From Pseudoduganella namucuonensis (lineage in GTDB: Bacteria > Pseudomonadota > Gammaproteobacteria > Burkholderiales > Burkholderiaceae_D): a DNA stretch of 64,000 nucleotides. A model generated the notes under the pieces. It was not told the origin of the DNA and ran no database searches. It worked only from the letters and a program-made list of their open reading frames with translations. The translations under genes and the position numbers were made by a program. The number at the start of each line of letters is the position of its first letter. The first letter of the stretch is position 1. The DNA is taken from the NCBI RefSeq assembly GCF_900116645.1, contig NZ_FPBO01000036.1, positions 32,773 to 96,772 of the forward strand. The letters are read 5' to 3'. Shown here in pieces: positions 1-8,788 of this stretch.

Positions 1-1028
1 CGGAATGTCTGTCGCGCGGCATCGATGTTGGATTTGCCCCGGGCGCGTTCCATCGCCATGGTATTGATGTTTTGCACCGCATGGCTGACGCCGATCGCAA
101 AGGTCAAAAAAGGCACCAGCATCGAGTACGGGTCCAGCCCAAAACCCAACAGCCGTATGATCCCCAGTTGCCAGATAACCGCAAGGCTGCAGCAAAACAG
201 CGTGGCCAGCGTGCTGCGCAGGCAGCGCGAGTAGGCGTACAGCAACACCGCCGTCAGCGCATAGGTCAGCAGGAAATACAGGCCGATTGCGCGGCCGCCT
301 TGAATCAGGTCGCCCACGACCTTGGCGAATCCCGTGATGTGGATCTGGATGTCTCGCGACGAGTAGCGGGATCGGATGCGTTCTTCCAGCCTGTCGGAAA
401 ACGCACCGTAGTCAAGCTTGTTTCCGGTCTGGGGATCGACTTCGAGCAGCGGCACCAGTATCACGGCCGACTTGTGGTCATTGGCGACCAGACTGCCGAC
501 GGTGCCGGAGCGCTCGACGTTGGTGCGGACGATGTCCAGTTTGGCGGGGGAATTGTCCAGGCCTTCGGGAATGATGCGTCCGGCCGTCATGCCTTCTTCG
601 GTCATTTCCAGCCAGACCACATTGGGTGTCCACAGCGACTTCATGTTGCCGCGGTCGACGCCGGGAATGTAGAACACCTCGTCGGTTATGTTCTTGAGGG
701 TTTCAAGATAGGCTTTGCTGTAGATGTCGCCATTGCGCGCCTCCACTGCGATACGCACCACATTGCCCAGCGGGCGCAGTTCGTTTTCGTAAAAAATGGA
801 ATTGGTGATGAAGGGATGGTTGGCGGGCACCATTTTTTGCAAACTGGCGTCGATACGCAAACTGGCCGCGTGGTAGGCGAAGAACAGCGAGGCCAGTATG
901 AAGGCCAGAAGAATAATGATACGGTGCTTGAACAGGTGCGGCTCGATCATTTTTTCAAGCAGGCCCGGCTTGGCATGCTGCGCCTGCCGAGGCGGGATAT
1001 CGGGGACGTTCCAGGATTCTCGTTTCAT
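1..1028 (-). CDS. RND/MMPL-family transporter, 3' part beyond window
   Basis: Partial gene: the start codon is at 1028 and reading continues off the left edge after about 342 codons. The protein begins with a short cytoplasmic stretch and a membrane span (about residues 36-53). A large soluble domain follows (to about 230), then further hydrophobic segments containing GLYFLLTYALTAVLLYAYSR and a last span just before the edge. This is the layout of one half of an MMPL-type RND exporter (full length about 800 aa). Its ATG overlaps the stop of the YCF48-like gene (ATGA), so the two are translationally coupled. The family moves hydrophobic lipids across the envelope; a steroid cargo is inferred only from the neighbours. 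Confidence 0.8.
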   Translation of the reverse strand, partial: MKRESWNVPDIPPRQAQHAKPGLLEKMIEPHLFKHRIIILLAFILASLFFAYHAASLRIDASLQKMVPANHPFITNSIFYENELRPLGNVVRIAVEARNGDIYSKAYLETLKNITDEVFYIPGVDRGNMKSLWTPNVVWLEMTEEGMTAGRIIPEGLDNSPAKLDIVRTNVERSGTVGSLVANDHKSAVILVPLLEVDPQTGNKLDYGAFSDRLEERIRSRYSSRDIQIHITGFAKVVGDLIQGGRAIGLYFLLTYALTAVLLYAYSRCLRSTLATLFCCSLAVIWQLGIIRLLGFGLDPYSMLVPFLTFAIGVSHAVQNINTMAMERARGKSNIDAARQTF

Positions 1029-2182
1029 GGCGATCTGGGTTGTTCTGCTGTATGCAAGGGAAACCGGACGGCGCCAGCGGCGCCGGCCAGGATGAGGGTG
1101 TGCTGGCTCTCCGCCCAAGTCATGGCACTGACCGGGCTGGAGGTAGCGGGTCCGGCGACGAAGCTCCGTCCGCCGTCGCTACTTTTGAGCAAACGCCCAT
1201 CGGCGGCGGACAGATAGAGCGTGCCGTCGTCCAGCATGACGCTGGCCGTCAGTGATTTTTTCGTTCCGGTCGGGATGGCTCGCCAATGCCTGCCCTGATC
1301 GCTGGAGCGAAAGACCGTGCCGCCGAAGCCATACGCGAGGATGACACTGGCGCCGCCCCCCTCCTGGAACTCGCGCGCGCCGAACAACTGGCCGGCGTAG
1401 CCGGTGTCCAGCCGTTGCCATGCGGTGGCGCCCGCGCCCAGGCGGAAGAGCTTGCCGGCTTCGGCGGCCAGCAGTACCGCGCCGTCCGCCTGGCCGCTGA
1501 CGGCGTTGATATGCAGGCCGTCCGGATTGCCCGCTTCGATGCCCGCCAGTGCCCAGTGCGCGCCCGCGTCGCCGGTACGAAACACCTGGCCGAAGGAGCC
1601 GACCGCGTAGCCGACGGTGGCGGAGGCGAACCACACGTCGAACAGCGGCCGGGACGGTCCGAATTTGGCGCCCGCCATGGCGTCTTCCAGCGCGTCCTTC
1701 AGGCGCTGGAGGCTAGCGGGGTCCTGCCGCGCCGCTTGGGCGCGGCGCAGGTGGCCTTGCGCCGCCTCCAGCATGAGTGCGTTGGCCTGGTTGCCATCAA
1801 ATTGCCTGGTCCAGGTCTTGCCGCCGTTTTGGCTCGTCAGGATGAGGCCGTCGTGGCCGACGGCCCAGCCGCTGAGCGGGCTGGGAAAATGGACGGCTGT
1901 GAGCGTCACTGACGCCGGCACCTCGGCCTGTGTCCAGTCCTTGCCACTGTTGTCGGAGTAGACGATGGTGCCGCGCTCGCCCACGGCCAACAGGCGCTTG
2001 CCCGCCCAGGCCAGGTTCAGCAGCATGCGCTTGTCCGCGTTGGCTGACAGGATGGCGGGAAGGGCCAGCAGGTCCACCGCCGCCAGCGCCTGGGCAGGGC
2101 CCAGCAGGGCCAGCAGGGCCAGCAGTGGACCGCACAGCGGCGCCAGCATGTGGCGCCGCGGGTGTGAAGAGGATCGCATCAT
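1025..2182 (-). CDS. YCF48/BNR-type beta-propeller protein, exported
   Basis: 385 aa with a signal peptide (hydrophobic core about residues 13-33, ending AQALA). The mature part repeats the YCF48/BNR blade pattern: GWAVGHDG then NGGKTW, GYAVGSFG then DAGAHW, and SSDGGRSF near the end. This indicates a periplasmic or surface beta-propeller related to the photosystem II assembly factor YCF48. It lies between DUF1329 and the RND transporter and overlaps the latter by 4 bp. In proteobacteria such proteins often accompany MMPL, DUF1302 and DUF1329 genes and probably act as accessory factors of the same envelope machine. No enzymatic residues are apparent. Tandem ATGs at 2182 and 2179 are both possible starts. 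Confidence 0.75.
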   Translation of the reverse strand: MMRSSSHPRRHMLAPLCGPLLALLALLGPAQALAAVDLLALPAILSANADKRMLLNLAWAGKRLLAVGERGTIVYSDNSGKDWTQAEVPASVTLTAVHFPSPLSGWAVGHDGLILTSQNGGKTWTRQFDGNQANALMLEAAQGHLRRAQAARQDPASLQRLKDALEDAMAGAKFGPSRPLFDVWFASATVGYAVGSFGQVFRTGDAGAHWALAGIEAGNPDGLHINAVSGQADGAVLLAAEAGKLFRLGAGATAWQRLDTGYAGQLFGAREFQEGGGASVILAYGFGGTVFRSSDQGRHWRAIPTGTKKSLTASVMLDDGTLYLSAADGRLLKSSDGGRSFVAGPATSSPVSAMTWAESQHTLILAGAAGAVRFPLHTAEQPRSP

Positions 2183-2203
2183 GGGTTTTCCGTGGCGAGC
2201 CGC

Positions 2204-3565
2204 TTAGTTGCTGACGCGACGCAGGGTATCGACCGAGAACTGGTTCACATCGGTCTTGACGTTGAACTTGATCGGCCGGCGCGCGTTGACCAGGGCTTGC
2301 ACCAGATAGCGGCGGGCTTGCAGGTCATACATGAGCTCGCAGGCAAACCACGGGGCCGGGGCGTCGTAGAACTGGACCGCCGCCACTTCCTTGATGCGCC
2401 AGAGTTCGCCGCGGCCGTCGTACTCGTCCGCATGGGCGACTTGCCAGGAATCCTCGTCGATATAAAACACGCGCTTGCTGTAGATGTGGCGCTTGCCAGA
2501 CTTCAGCGTCGCCTCGACCACCCAGACGCGATGCGGTTCATAGCGGACCAGGTCCTGGTTGATATGGCCCGGTTTGACCAGGTCCGAGGCGCGCACATCC
2601 TTGCCCAACATCCGGTAGTTGTTGTAGGAGATGATCATTTCCTTCTTGCCCAGCAGTTTCCAGTCGTAGCGGTCGGGCGCGCCGTTATAGGCGTCGTAGT
2701 CGTCGATGGTGGCCAAGCCGTCGGCGCCTATCTGCGGCGAGTCGTAAGCGACTTCTGGGGCGCGCAGCACGCGCCGCGCACCGGGGTTGTAGGTCCAGAC
2801 CAGGCGCGGTTCCTTGAGCTGGTCGAGCGATTCGTGCGCCAGCAGCGCTTCGCCGGCCACGCTGGACGGCGCTGTCAGCTGGGCCCGGTAGTAAAACAGG
2901 CGATTGGGCTCGGGTTTATCCATCGACGAGGCCCAACTGATTAATTCGCTTCGTTCAACCGGGGTGAACGCGCCGTTCACCTGGACGGGGAAGGTGCTGC
3001 TGATGCGGTTCAGGCTGCCACCCCGATAGCGCGTCAGATGGTTCATGATCACTTCCAGGCCGCTCTTGGGAATCGGGAAGGGAACACTGGACTTGTTGAC
3101 GTTGGCCAAGCCGTTGCCGCCCTCCAGCAAGGCGGCCTTGCCGGCTTCCGCCTTGATGTAATCGTACTGCTGCTGTGGCATTGCCGCGGTGCGATGGCTG
3201 GGATAAACATGGATCTTGTAGCTTGGGAAGCGCTTCAGCAGTTCCACCTGGCCGGGGGCGAGCTTGTCCTGGTACTGGGCGAGGTTGGCGGCGCTGATGC
3301 TATACAGCGGTTTCTCGGCCGCGTACGGGTCGGCATACACCGTTGCCGGATCAACGTTCGCGGGCGGCTTGGCCAAGCCGCCGTCCCATGCCGGAATCGC
3401 GCCATCTTTGCTGGCGGCGCGTTCAGCGCCGGTGGGCGTCAGGTCTTTGCCCAGGCGCTCGATTTCCGGCGCCGTCAAGGCCGCCAGCGCGCCGTTGGCG
3501 GTGAGCATGCACGCGCTGATCAGGCTGGCGGCAAGCTTGTGATTGAGTGAGTTGCGGATCTGCAT
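2204..3565 (-). CDS. DUF1329 family outer-membrane/periplasmic protein
   Basis: 453 aa. A signal peptide (about residues 1-29, ending GALAA) is followed by LTAPEIERLGKDLTPTGAE, the usual N-terminus of DUF1329 proteins, which are distantly related to LolB-like lipid-binding folds. The length is normal for the family. The start has a good AAGGAGACCGACT leader. The gene lies 21 bp downstream of DUF1302 in the same minus-strand operon. DUF1329 and DUF1302 genes are commonly paired with an RND transporter in bacteria that use hydrophobic substrates. Binding or shuttling of a hydrophobic compound is inferred; the family has no firmly assigned biochemical function that I can cite. Confidence 0.8.
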   Translation of the reverse strand: MQIRNSLNHKLAASLISACMLTANGALAALTAPEIERLGKDLTPTGAERAASKDGAIPAWDGGLAKPPANVDPATVYADPYAAEKPLYSISAANLAQYQDKLAPGQVELLKRFPSYKIHVYPSHRTAAMPQQQYDYIKAEAGKAALLEGGNGLANVNKSSVPFPIPKSGLEVIMNHLTRYRGGSLNRISSTFPVQVNGAFTPVERSELISWASSMDKPEPNRLFYYRAQLTAPSSVAGEALLAHESLDQLKEPRLVWTYNPGARRVLRAPEVAYDSPQIGADGLATIDDYDAYNGAPDRYDWKLLGKKEMIISYNNYRMLGKDVRASDLVKPGHINQDLVRYEPHRVWVVEATLKSGKRHIYSKRVFYIDEDSWQVAHADEYDGRGELWRIKEVAAVQFYDAPAPWFACELMYDLQARRYLVQALVNARRPIKFNVKTDVNQFSVDTLRRVSN

Positions 3566-3586
3566 AGTCGGTCTCCTTGTCGGTTC

Positions 3587-5440
3587 TTAGAAATTGATGC
3601 CGGCCACCACGGACACGAAGTCGCGATCGTGCAGAACATCGTATTTGGCGTTGCGATTGAAGCGGGTGTAGCTGATGTCGCCGTAGTAGCGGCTGTTATA
3701 TTCGGCGCGCAGGCCCAGGGCGAGAATTTGGCGGTGCGCGCTGAAGGCCGCGTCGGCGGCGTAGCCTTTGACGTCATGCGACCAGAACAGGCGCGGCTTG
3801 AGATTGACGCCAGCGTAGGCATTGGGATAGCTGAGTTCGGCCAGAACACGGTAGCCCCAGGCGTTGCTCGTGAAATAGCCCTTGTTTTCGCAGTAGTCAG
3901 GATTGGGATTGGCGGTGGCGGCGCACGCCACGGTCGCGCTCTGGCCCATGCCGTAGACGAAGTTGCGCCCGTAGCGGGGGCCGGTGCCGGGCTCGCCGAT
4001 GCCCGACCAGCGCTGGTAGGCGGCCTCGCCGATCAAAGTGAGCGATTCGGCCGCCATCAGTTGCGGCACGATTCTGATGGTCGAGAGCTGCACTTGCGTG
4101 CGGTTTTTCAGGTCGTAGCCACGGATGTAACTGCCCGGCGCGGCGCTGCCCGCCGCCCCTTGCGGGCCGATGCCAAAGCCTGTCCCGAGCACCAGATCGA
4201 CAGCATTGATCTGGACCGGTATGTCCCGGCTGTGACTGATTTCTCCCGAGACCGTCCAGCCCTTCAGTACGGTCGAGGCGCTGGCGCCGACGACCTTGAT
4301 GTTCTCCGCTGAATAGTCGAACTGGTACTGCATGGGCGGCAGGATCGTGCCCCAGGCGGAGTTGTTCGGCGAGGCCGTTTTCAAGGCCGTGACGATGGGC
4401 GTGCGCTGGTGGTAGTTGACGACATAGGCGCCCAGGTCGGTGTCCAGCGCGGCGGAGAAATAGTGCAGTGCCAGGCCGAACTGGCCGCCATTGCGCGGCT
4501 CCTTGTCCGGCGCGCGGCGCATGCGGAAATTAATGTCGGGAACGCCCGGCGCGACAGGCACGCCGGCAAATTGGCTGCGGTCGCTCAGGCCCAGGGCATC
4601 GCCGCCCACCAGGGCTCCCGCGGGGCAATTGAGCAGGTCGGACAGCGACCAGTACGTGCCGCAGCCGTCCAGCACGGTTTTGCGCCAGCGGAACTGATAG
4701 AACACGTCGAGGCTCAGGCCCTCGGCCAGTCCAAGGTTGGCCGAGAGTTGCGGGATGGGCAGCAGGATGTCCTTCACTTGCGCGCCCGGCCGGTTGGCGG
4801 CGGTGACGTCGAAGGCGCCGAATTGATTGATACCGGGAATGAACAAACTCTCGCCCCAGTTCACCACGTGATTGCCCAGCTTGACGTTGACGGGCATATT
4901 GGCCGCCAGGTCGAGGTCGGCGAACACATAGGCGTTGCCCAGTTCGGCACCGGAAAATTTCGTCAAGCGGTCGAAGCCCGCATCGTCCAGGGGGCGTCCC
5001 GCCATATAGCCATTGCCGAAATTTCCGTGGGCGACGTCGCTGCGCTTGCCGGTATAGTCGTACCAACCCTTGGCGCCGATCAGGACGCCCACCTTGTCCT
5101 GTTTGATCAGCACTTCGCCACTGAGGCGCGCGATGCTGGTGAAAATCGCTCCTTTGTCGTAATTCAGCTCGCCATCGTCATTGGAACTGCCGCCGCGTCC
5201 TCCATGCACGGTGGAAATCAGGGCGTCGTCCGGACCGCGCATCCGGCGGCCGACGCCGACCGAGGCGTTCAAAGTCCATTTACCTTCGGCCCCGTTCTCC
5301 AGCTGGAATTCGCCCGCGGCCGCCGGCATGGCGATGCAGCCGCCACCGAGCATCGCGGCGATGGTGCTGAAAAGCTGCTTTCTCAGCAATGCGGGCTGGT
5401 CTGTCGCGGTGGAACTTGGGCGCTTTGAAACCTGGCTCAT
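3587..5440 (-). CDS. DUF1302 family outer-membrane beta-barrel protein
   Basis: 617 aa with a long N-terminal signal region (charged residues 1-21, hydrophobic core LFSTIAAMLGGGCIAMPAAA). The remainder is amphipathic strand-like sequence with the family signature VNWGESLFIPG, and the final residues GINF end in phenylalanine, as expected for a BAM-inserted barrel. It is the first gene of the minus-strand operon (DUF1302, DUF1329, YCF48-like, MMPL) and has a strong GGAGGAG ribosome-binding site. A role as outer-membrane channel or scaffold for hydrophobic substrate passage is inferred from the operon. The upstream region is shared with the divergent AraC-type regulator, which is the likely controller. 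Confidence 0.8.
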   Translation of the reverse strand: MSQVSKRPSSTATDQPALLRKQLFSTIAAMLGGGCIAMPAAAGEFQLENGAEGKWTLNASVGVGRRMRGPDDALISTVHGGRGGSSNDDGELNYDKGAIFTSIARLSGEVLIKQDKVGVLIGAKGWYDYTGKRSDVAHGNFGNGYMAGRPLDDAGFDRLTKFSGAELGNAYVFADLDLAANMPVNVKLGNHVVNWGESLFIPGINQFGAFDVTAANRPGAQVKDILLPIPQLSANLGLAEGLSLDVFYQFRWRKTVLDGCGTYWSLSDLLNCPAGALVGGDALGLSDRSQFAGVPVAPGVPDINFRMRRAPDKEPRNGGQFGLALHYFSAALDTDLGAYVVNYHQRTPIVTALKTASPNNSAWGTILPPMQYQFDYSAENIKVVGASASTVLKGWTVSGEISHSRDIPVQINAVDLVLGTGFGIGPQGAAGSAAPGSYIRGYDLKNRTQVQLSTIRIVPQLMAAESLTLIGEAAYQRWSGIGEPGTGPRYGRNFVYGMGQSATVACAATANPNPDYCENKGYFTSNAWGYRVLAELSYPNAYAGVNLKPRLFWSHDVKGYAADAAFSAHRQILALGLRAEYNSRYYGDISYTRFNRNAKYDVLHDRDFVSVVAGINF

Positions 5441-5530
5441 CTAGTACTCCTCCATGTTATTCATTGCTTGTTGTCGATGCCCCATGCCTGATCATGAAAG
5501 GCTGCGTACGAGTGTAGGGAGGAGGGCAAA

Positions 5531-5575
5531 TGGCCGCATGGCCAAACGTGCAGCGGCTTGACGAATCGTGCAGCG
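5531..5575. promoter_or_regulatory. Putative AraC-type operator: direct repeat plus inverted repeat
   Basis: Between the divergent DUF1302 and araC-like genes sit two copies of AAWCGTGCAGCG (5544-5555 and 5564-5575), 20 bp apart centre to centre, so on nearly the same helical face. Tandem direct repeats about two turns apart are typical of AraC/XylS sites. Immediately to the left is a perfect inverted repeat TGGCC-GCAT-GGCCA (5531-5544). Assignment to the adjacent regulator is inference from position. Confidence 0.5.
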
Positions 5576-5664
5576 TCCCGGCTGGACAACGCGATAGCCA
5601 GTTGACGCAAGAATGGGCTGGGAAAGAACGCAACAATGGTTAAAAAAACCAGGAGACCAACCCG

Positions 5665-5712
5665 ATGCGCCCCTCTCGAATTTGCCTGGCCGGGCCGGAT
5701 GCCCGCGCATGA
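5665..5712 (+). CDS. 15-codon leader ORF coupled to the AraC-family gene
   Basis: A strong Shine-Dalgarno (AGGAG at 5651-5655) sits 9 nt before an ATG whose frame encodes only MRPSRICLAGPDARA. It ends in TGA that overlaps the ATG of the regulator gene (ATGA at 5709-5712). The regulator's own ATG has no good ribosome-binding site. Seen directly: the overlap and the relative RBS strengths. Inferred: ribosomes finishing the leader reinitiate on the regulator, so the leader sets its expression. Confidence 0.4.
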   Translation: MRPSRICLAGPDARA

Positions 5713-6647
5713 ATACCTCGGTCCAAAAGTATCAGTTCTCCGACATTGCATCCTGGCAAAGTGCCATCGCGGACCAGTTTGTGCCGCTCGAGATGCAGGT
5801 GCCCGGCGGTATCGGGCGCTTCTACGCGAAGGGAGGCATCGCGCGTTTCCACCACAGCGTGGTGTCGCAAATGACCGTGACGCCACATCGGCTGCGGCGC
5901 GAAAAAAGCGCGGTCAGGCAGGCGACAGTCAGCCACCTCAAAGTCCTGTGGCCGATTCAGGGACGCTGCCGCCTGCATTACGGCGGCAAAGAGCACGTGC
6001 TGCAACCCCGGCAATGGACGGTCTATGAAACCGGCTCCGAATACGCCATCGAAGTGGACGAGACCGCCACGTTTCTCGCGCTCATGTTGCTCGACACGGA
6101 AGGCGCCGGCCTGTTGCCGGCACTGCGGCGCCTGCGCGGCCGTCCGCTGGCCGTGACTGGCGCCGCTTCCGTGGCGCTGGCAACGCTGGATAGCCTGTTG
6201 AAAGAGGGCGCCTCACTGGACCGGCGTAGCGAGGAATTTATTCAGGACACCATTATCGCGCTGCTGGACTGCGCGCTCAGGCAGGACAGCGCCGTGCCGG
6301 CGCCATCGCCAACCAGGCCGGACCGGTTGCGGGCGATCCAGCAATTCATTCGCGAGAACCTCGCCGATCCGGAGCTGTCGCCTGAGAAGATCTCCAATAT
6401 TTACGGCATGTCGCGGCGCAGCCTGTACACCATGTTTCTCGACGCCGGCAATACGCCCGCGGCCTTCCTGCTATCCACCCGGCTGGTCGCCGCGGTAAGC
6501 ATGTTCGAGAACCATTCCTGCCGCAACCGCAGCGTCACCGACATCGCTTTTGAATGCGGGTTTGCCAATATGTCGCATTTCAGCCGCGTTTTTCGCCAGC
6601 GCTTCGGCATGAGTCCCGGTGAATGGCGCCGTCGGCACCTGCTGTAA
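5709..6647 (+). CDS. AraC-family transcriptional regulator
   Basis: 312 aa from ATG 5709; a longer in-frame start at 5613 would add 32 residues without family similarity and is disfavoured. The N-terminal about 180 residues look like an AraC-type cupin sensor (LWPIQGRCRLHYGGKEHVL, WTVYETGSEYAIEV). The C-terminal about 105 residues hold the double helix-turn-helix, including LSPEKISNIYGMSRRSLY and the AraC signature DIAFECGFANMSHFSRVFRQ ending RFGMSPGEWR. It diverges from the DUF1302 operon, with direct repeats between them, and precedes an acyl-CoA synthetase. It is likely a local activator of one or both. The inducer is unknown; a steroid or its CoA ester is plausible. Confidence 0.88.
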   Translation: MNTSVQKYQFSDIASWQSAIADQFVPLEMQVPGGIGRFYAKGGIARFHHSVVSQMTVTPHRLRREKSAVRQATVSHLKVLWPIQGRCRLHYGGKEHVLQPRQWTVYETGSEYAIEVDETATFLALMLLDTEGAGLLPALRRLRGRPLAVTGAASVALATLDSLLKEGASLDRRSEEFIQDTIIALLDCALRQDSAVPAPSPTRPDRLRAIQQFIRENLADPELSPEKISNIYGMSRRSLYTMFLDAGNTPAAFLLSTRLVAAVSMFENHSCRNRSVTDIAFECGFANMSHFSRVFRQRFGMSPGEWRRRHLL

Positions 6648-6677
6648 ATCCCCGAGGGCGTGCTGCCCTGCTTGCCG

Positions 6678-6699
6678 GGCCCCCGATACAGCGGGGGCC
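6678..6699. repeat. Perfect inverted repeat between regulator and acyl-CoA synthetase
   Basis: GGCCCCCG-ATACAG-CGGGGGCC is a perfect 8-bp stem with a 6-nt loop in the 76-bp gap after the AraC-family gene. It is not followed by a T-run, so it is not a standard terminator. It could be an RNA hairpin or an operator. Confidence 0.5.
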
Positions 6700-6723
6700 A
6701 CCGCTTCTAACGCTCAAACTAAC

Positions 6724-8313
6724 ATGGAGTCACTCTTGAATCTCACATTTACTGCCCCGACCATTGCGGCGGCGCTGGCCGCCGCGGCGGCTGAACACGA
6801 ACATCGTCGCGCCTATATCGACGACGGCCAAGTCCATTCATTCCGCGACACCGACAATTGCGCCGCTGCGCTGGCCGGGCGGCTCGCCGCGGCAGGCATC
6901 GAGCGGGGCGACCGCATTGCCGTCATCGCGCCGAATCAGATCGAATGGGTGCATGTTTTTTTCGCCGCCGCGAAACTGGGCGCCGTGATCGTCGGACTTA
7001 GCGTGCGCTACCGCGATACCGAGCTCGATTACATGCTGAGCGACAGCAAGGCCACCATGGTGATTTCGTTGGCTGAATATGCGGAGTATGACTACCGCCG
7101 CTACTTCTCGGCGGCCAAGGCTGAAGGCCGCCTGCCGGATCTGAGGCACGTGGTCTACCTTGCGCCGCGGGACGTCCATGTGCTGGCGCCGTTCGCCGCA
7201 CTCGGTGAAGCCGCCGCGGCCCCCGTGGCCGAGGCGGTTGTCGGGCCGGACGACCTGATGATGATCATTTACACGTCCGGCACTACCGGCAAACCCAAGG
7301 CGGCCGGACTGACGCACCGTACCATGCTGGCCTCGGCGGGGGCGCAGGCGCGCCATATCCGTGCCGCACCGGACGACCTGATTCAGCTGGCCAATCCGCT
7401 CAATCACGTCGGCGGCATCACCTGCGGCATCCTGACCTTCCTGCTCGCCGGTGCGACCTGCGAGCTGGTTCCGGTGTTCAAGGCGGAAATCGTGCTGGAT
7501 CTGGCCATGCGGCGCCCGCCCACCGTCATCAGCGGCGTGCCGACCATGCTGACGCTGCTGCTGCGCCATCCCAAGGTGACGGAGGTCGACTTCTCCAGCG
7601 TGCGCCTGGTCTTTATGGGCGGTGCGAATGTCGATGGGGCGATCCTGGAGCGGCTGCAGCAGGTCATGCCAGGCGCGCGCCTGATGAACTTGTATGGCAT
7701 GACCGAGACCGCCGGCGCCATCGTGATGACACCGTGGGACTGCGGCAAGGATGATCTGTTGCTGTCCATCGGCCTGCCGCTGGAGGGCGCCCAAATGCGC
7801 GTCGTGGACAGTGCCGAAAGGCCCGTGCCGCCGGGTGAGGTAGGCGAACTCTGGTTCAAAGGGCTGGGGGTGATCCCCGGCTATGCCGGCGCGCAACACG
7901 GCGCGGAGGCCTTCGACGCGGCTGGTTGGGTGCACAGTGGCGACTTGGCCTATGTGGACCAGCGTGGCTACGTGTTCCTGAAGGGGCGCGACAAAGACAT
8001 GTATATCCAGGGCGGCTTCAACGTCTATCCGGTGGAGGTCGAGAACGTGATCGCGTCACATCCGGCGGTCATGCTGGTCGCCGGTGTCGGCGTGGCCGAT
8101 CCCGTGCTGGGGCAGGTTGGCCGATATTACGTCGTCCCGAAAGAGGGGGCCGGCGTGACGGAGCAGGAACTGATCGAGTATTGCCGGTCGCGCGTTGCGA
8201 ACTACAAGGTCCCCAAGGAAGTGCTGTTCCGTACGGAGTTGCCCATGACCCCGGCGGGAAAAATTCAAAAATCAGCCTTGCGCGGCGAGCAGCTCGCCGG
8301 CGGGACAAAGTAA
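6724..8313 (+). CDS. AMP-forming acyl-CoA synthetase (FadD-like)
   Basis: 529 aa from ATG 6724; an upstream in-frame start inside the regulator gene is rejected. Class I adenylate-forming enzyme: P-loop-like motif IYTSGTTGKPKAA, the A5 region LYGMTETAG, the hinge GRDKDMYIQGGFNVYPVEVE and the C-terminal catalytic lysine in TPAGKIQKSALRG. It would activate a carboxylic acid to its CoA thioester using ATP. Downstream lie an exported Cache protein and a secreted lipase, so activation of a fatty acid or steroid side chain is plausible. It differs from the fadD3-like gene at 15985, which better fits the C/D-ring acid. Substrate not determinable from sequence. Confidence 0.85.
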   Translation: MESLLNLTFTAPTIAAALAAAAAEHEHRRAYIDDGQVHSFRDTDNCAAALAGRLAAAGIERGDRIAVIAPNQIEWVHVFFAAAKLGAVIVGLSVRYRDTELDYMLSDSKATMVISLAEYAEYDYRRYFSAAKAEGRLPDLRHVVYLAPRDVHVLAPFAALGEAAAAPVAEAVVGPDDLMMIIYTSGTTGKPKAAGLTHRTMLASAGAQARHIRAAPDDLIQLANPLNHVGGITCGILTFLLAGATCELVPVFKAEIVLDLAMRRPPTVISGVPTMLTLLLRHPKVTEVDFSSVRLVFMGGANVDGAILERLQQVMPGARLMNLYGMTETAGAIVMTPWDCGKDDLLLSIGLPLEGAQMRVVDSAERPVPPGEVGELWFKGLGVIPGYAGAQHGAEAFDAAGWVHSGDLAYVDQRGYVFLKGRDKDMYIQGGFNVYPVEVENVIASHPAVMLVAGVGVADPVLGQVGRYYVVPKEGAGVTEQELIEYCRSRVANYKVPKEVLFRTELPMTPAGKIQKSALRGEQLAGGTK

Positions 8314-8326
8314 AGCGGAGGCTAAC

Positions 8327-8788
8327 ATGCAACTCAACCCGATGGTTTTCAGTGCGCTGACAGTCGCTGTGCTGGCGTGCCAGGCACCGGCCAGCGCCGC
8401 TGGCCTTGGAACAGCGGAACAAGCCGTGACGCTGGTGAAAAAAGGCATCGCCCATATCAAGGCCCACGGCAAGGACAAGGCGTTCGCCGATATCAACCAG
8501 CCTGACGGCGCGTTCAAAGACCGCGATTTGTACGTTATTGTCATCGATCTGAATGGCCGCATGCTGGCAAGCGCGGGCAATGCGCGCATGGTCGGCAAGG
8601 ATGTTTCCCAGATCAAGGATGCGAACGGAAAGACCTTTGTCAAAGTCGCGCTGGATACAGCCAAAGCCAGCGGCAAGAGCTGGACCGATTACATGTGGCC
8701 CAATCCCAGCAGCAATGTGATCGAGGCTAAAACCACCTATCTTGAAGTCATGGGCGATGTGGCGGTCGGTTGCGGGGTGTACAAATGA
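8327..8788 (+). CDS. Exported single Cache-domain protein
   Basis: 153 aa with a cleavable signal peptide (about residues 1-24, ending PASAA). The mature domain resembles a small-molecule-binding single Cache domain: LYVIVIDLNGRMLASAGNA, VGKDVSQIKDANGKTFV and WTDYMWPNP. There is no membrane anchor or kinase module, so it is a free periplasmic ligand-binding protein. It follows the acyl-CoA synthetase by 13 bp and its stop overlaps the start of the lipase gene (ATGA). Isolated Cache proteins are known, but their roles are mostly undefined; ligand capture next to a secreted lipase is a guess from context. Confidence 0.7.
   Translation: MQLNPMVFSALTVAVLACQAPASAAGLGTAEQAVTLVKKGIAHIKAHGKDKAFADINQPDGAFKDRDLYVIVIDLNGRMLASAGNARMVGKDVSQIKDANGKTFVKVALDTAKASGKSWTDYMWPNPSSNVIEAKTTYLEVMGDVAVGCGVYK

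Noticed and set aside
1286..1912. Plus-strand open frame over the YCF48-like gene
   Set aside because: No family resemblance; the minus-strand gene has a signal peptide and blade repeats.
6619..6723. N-terminal extension of the acyl-CoA synthetase from ATG 6619
   Set aside because: The added residues overlap the AraC-family gene and do not resemble the family; ATG 6724 gives the normal length.
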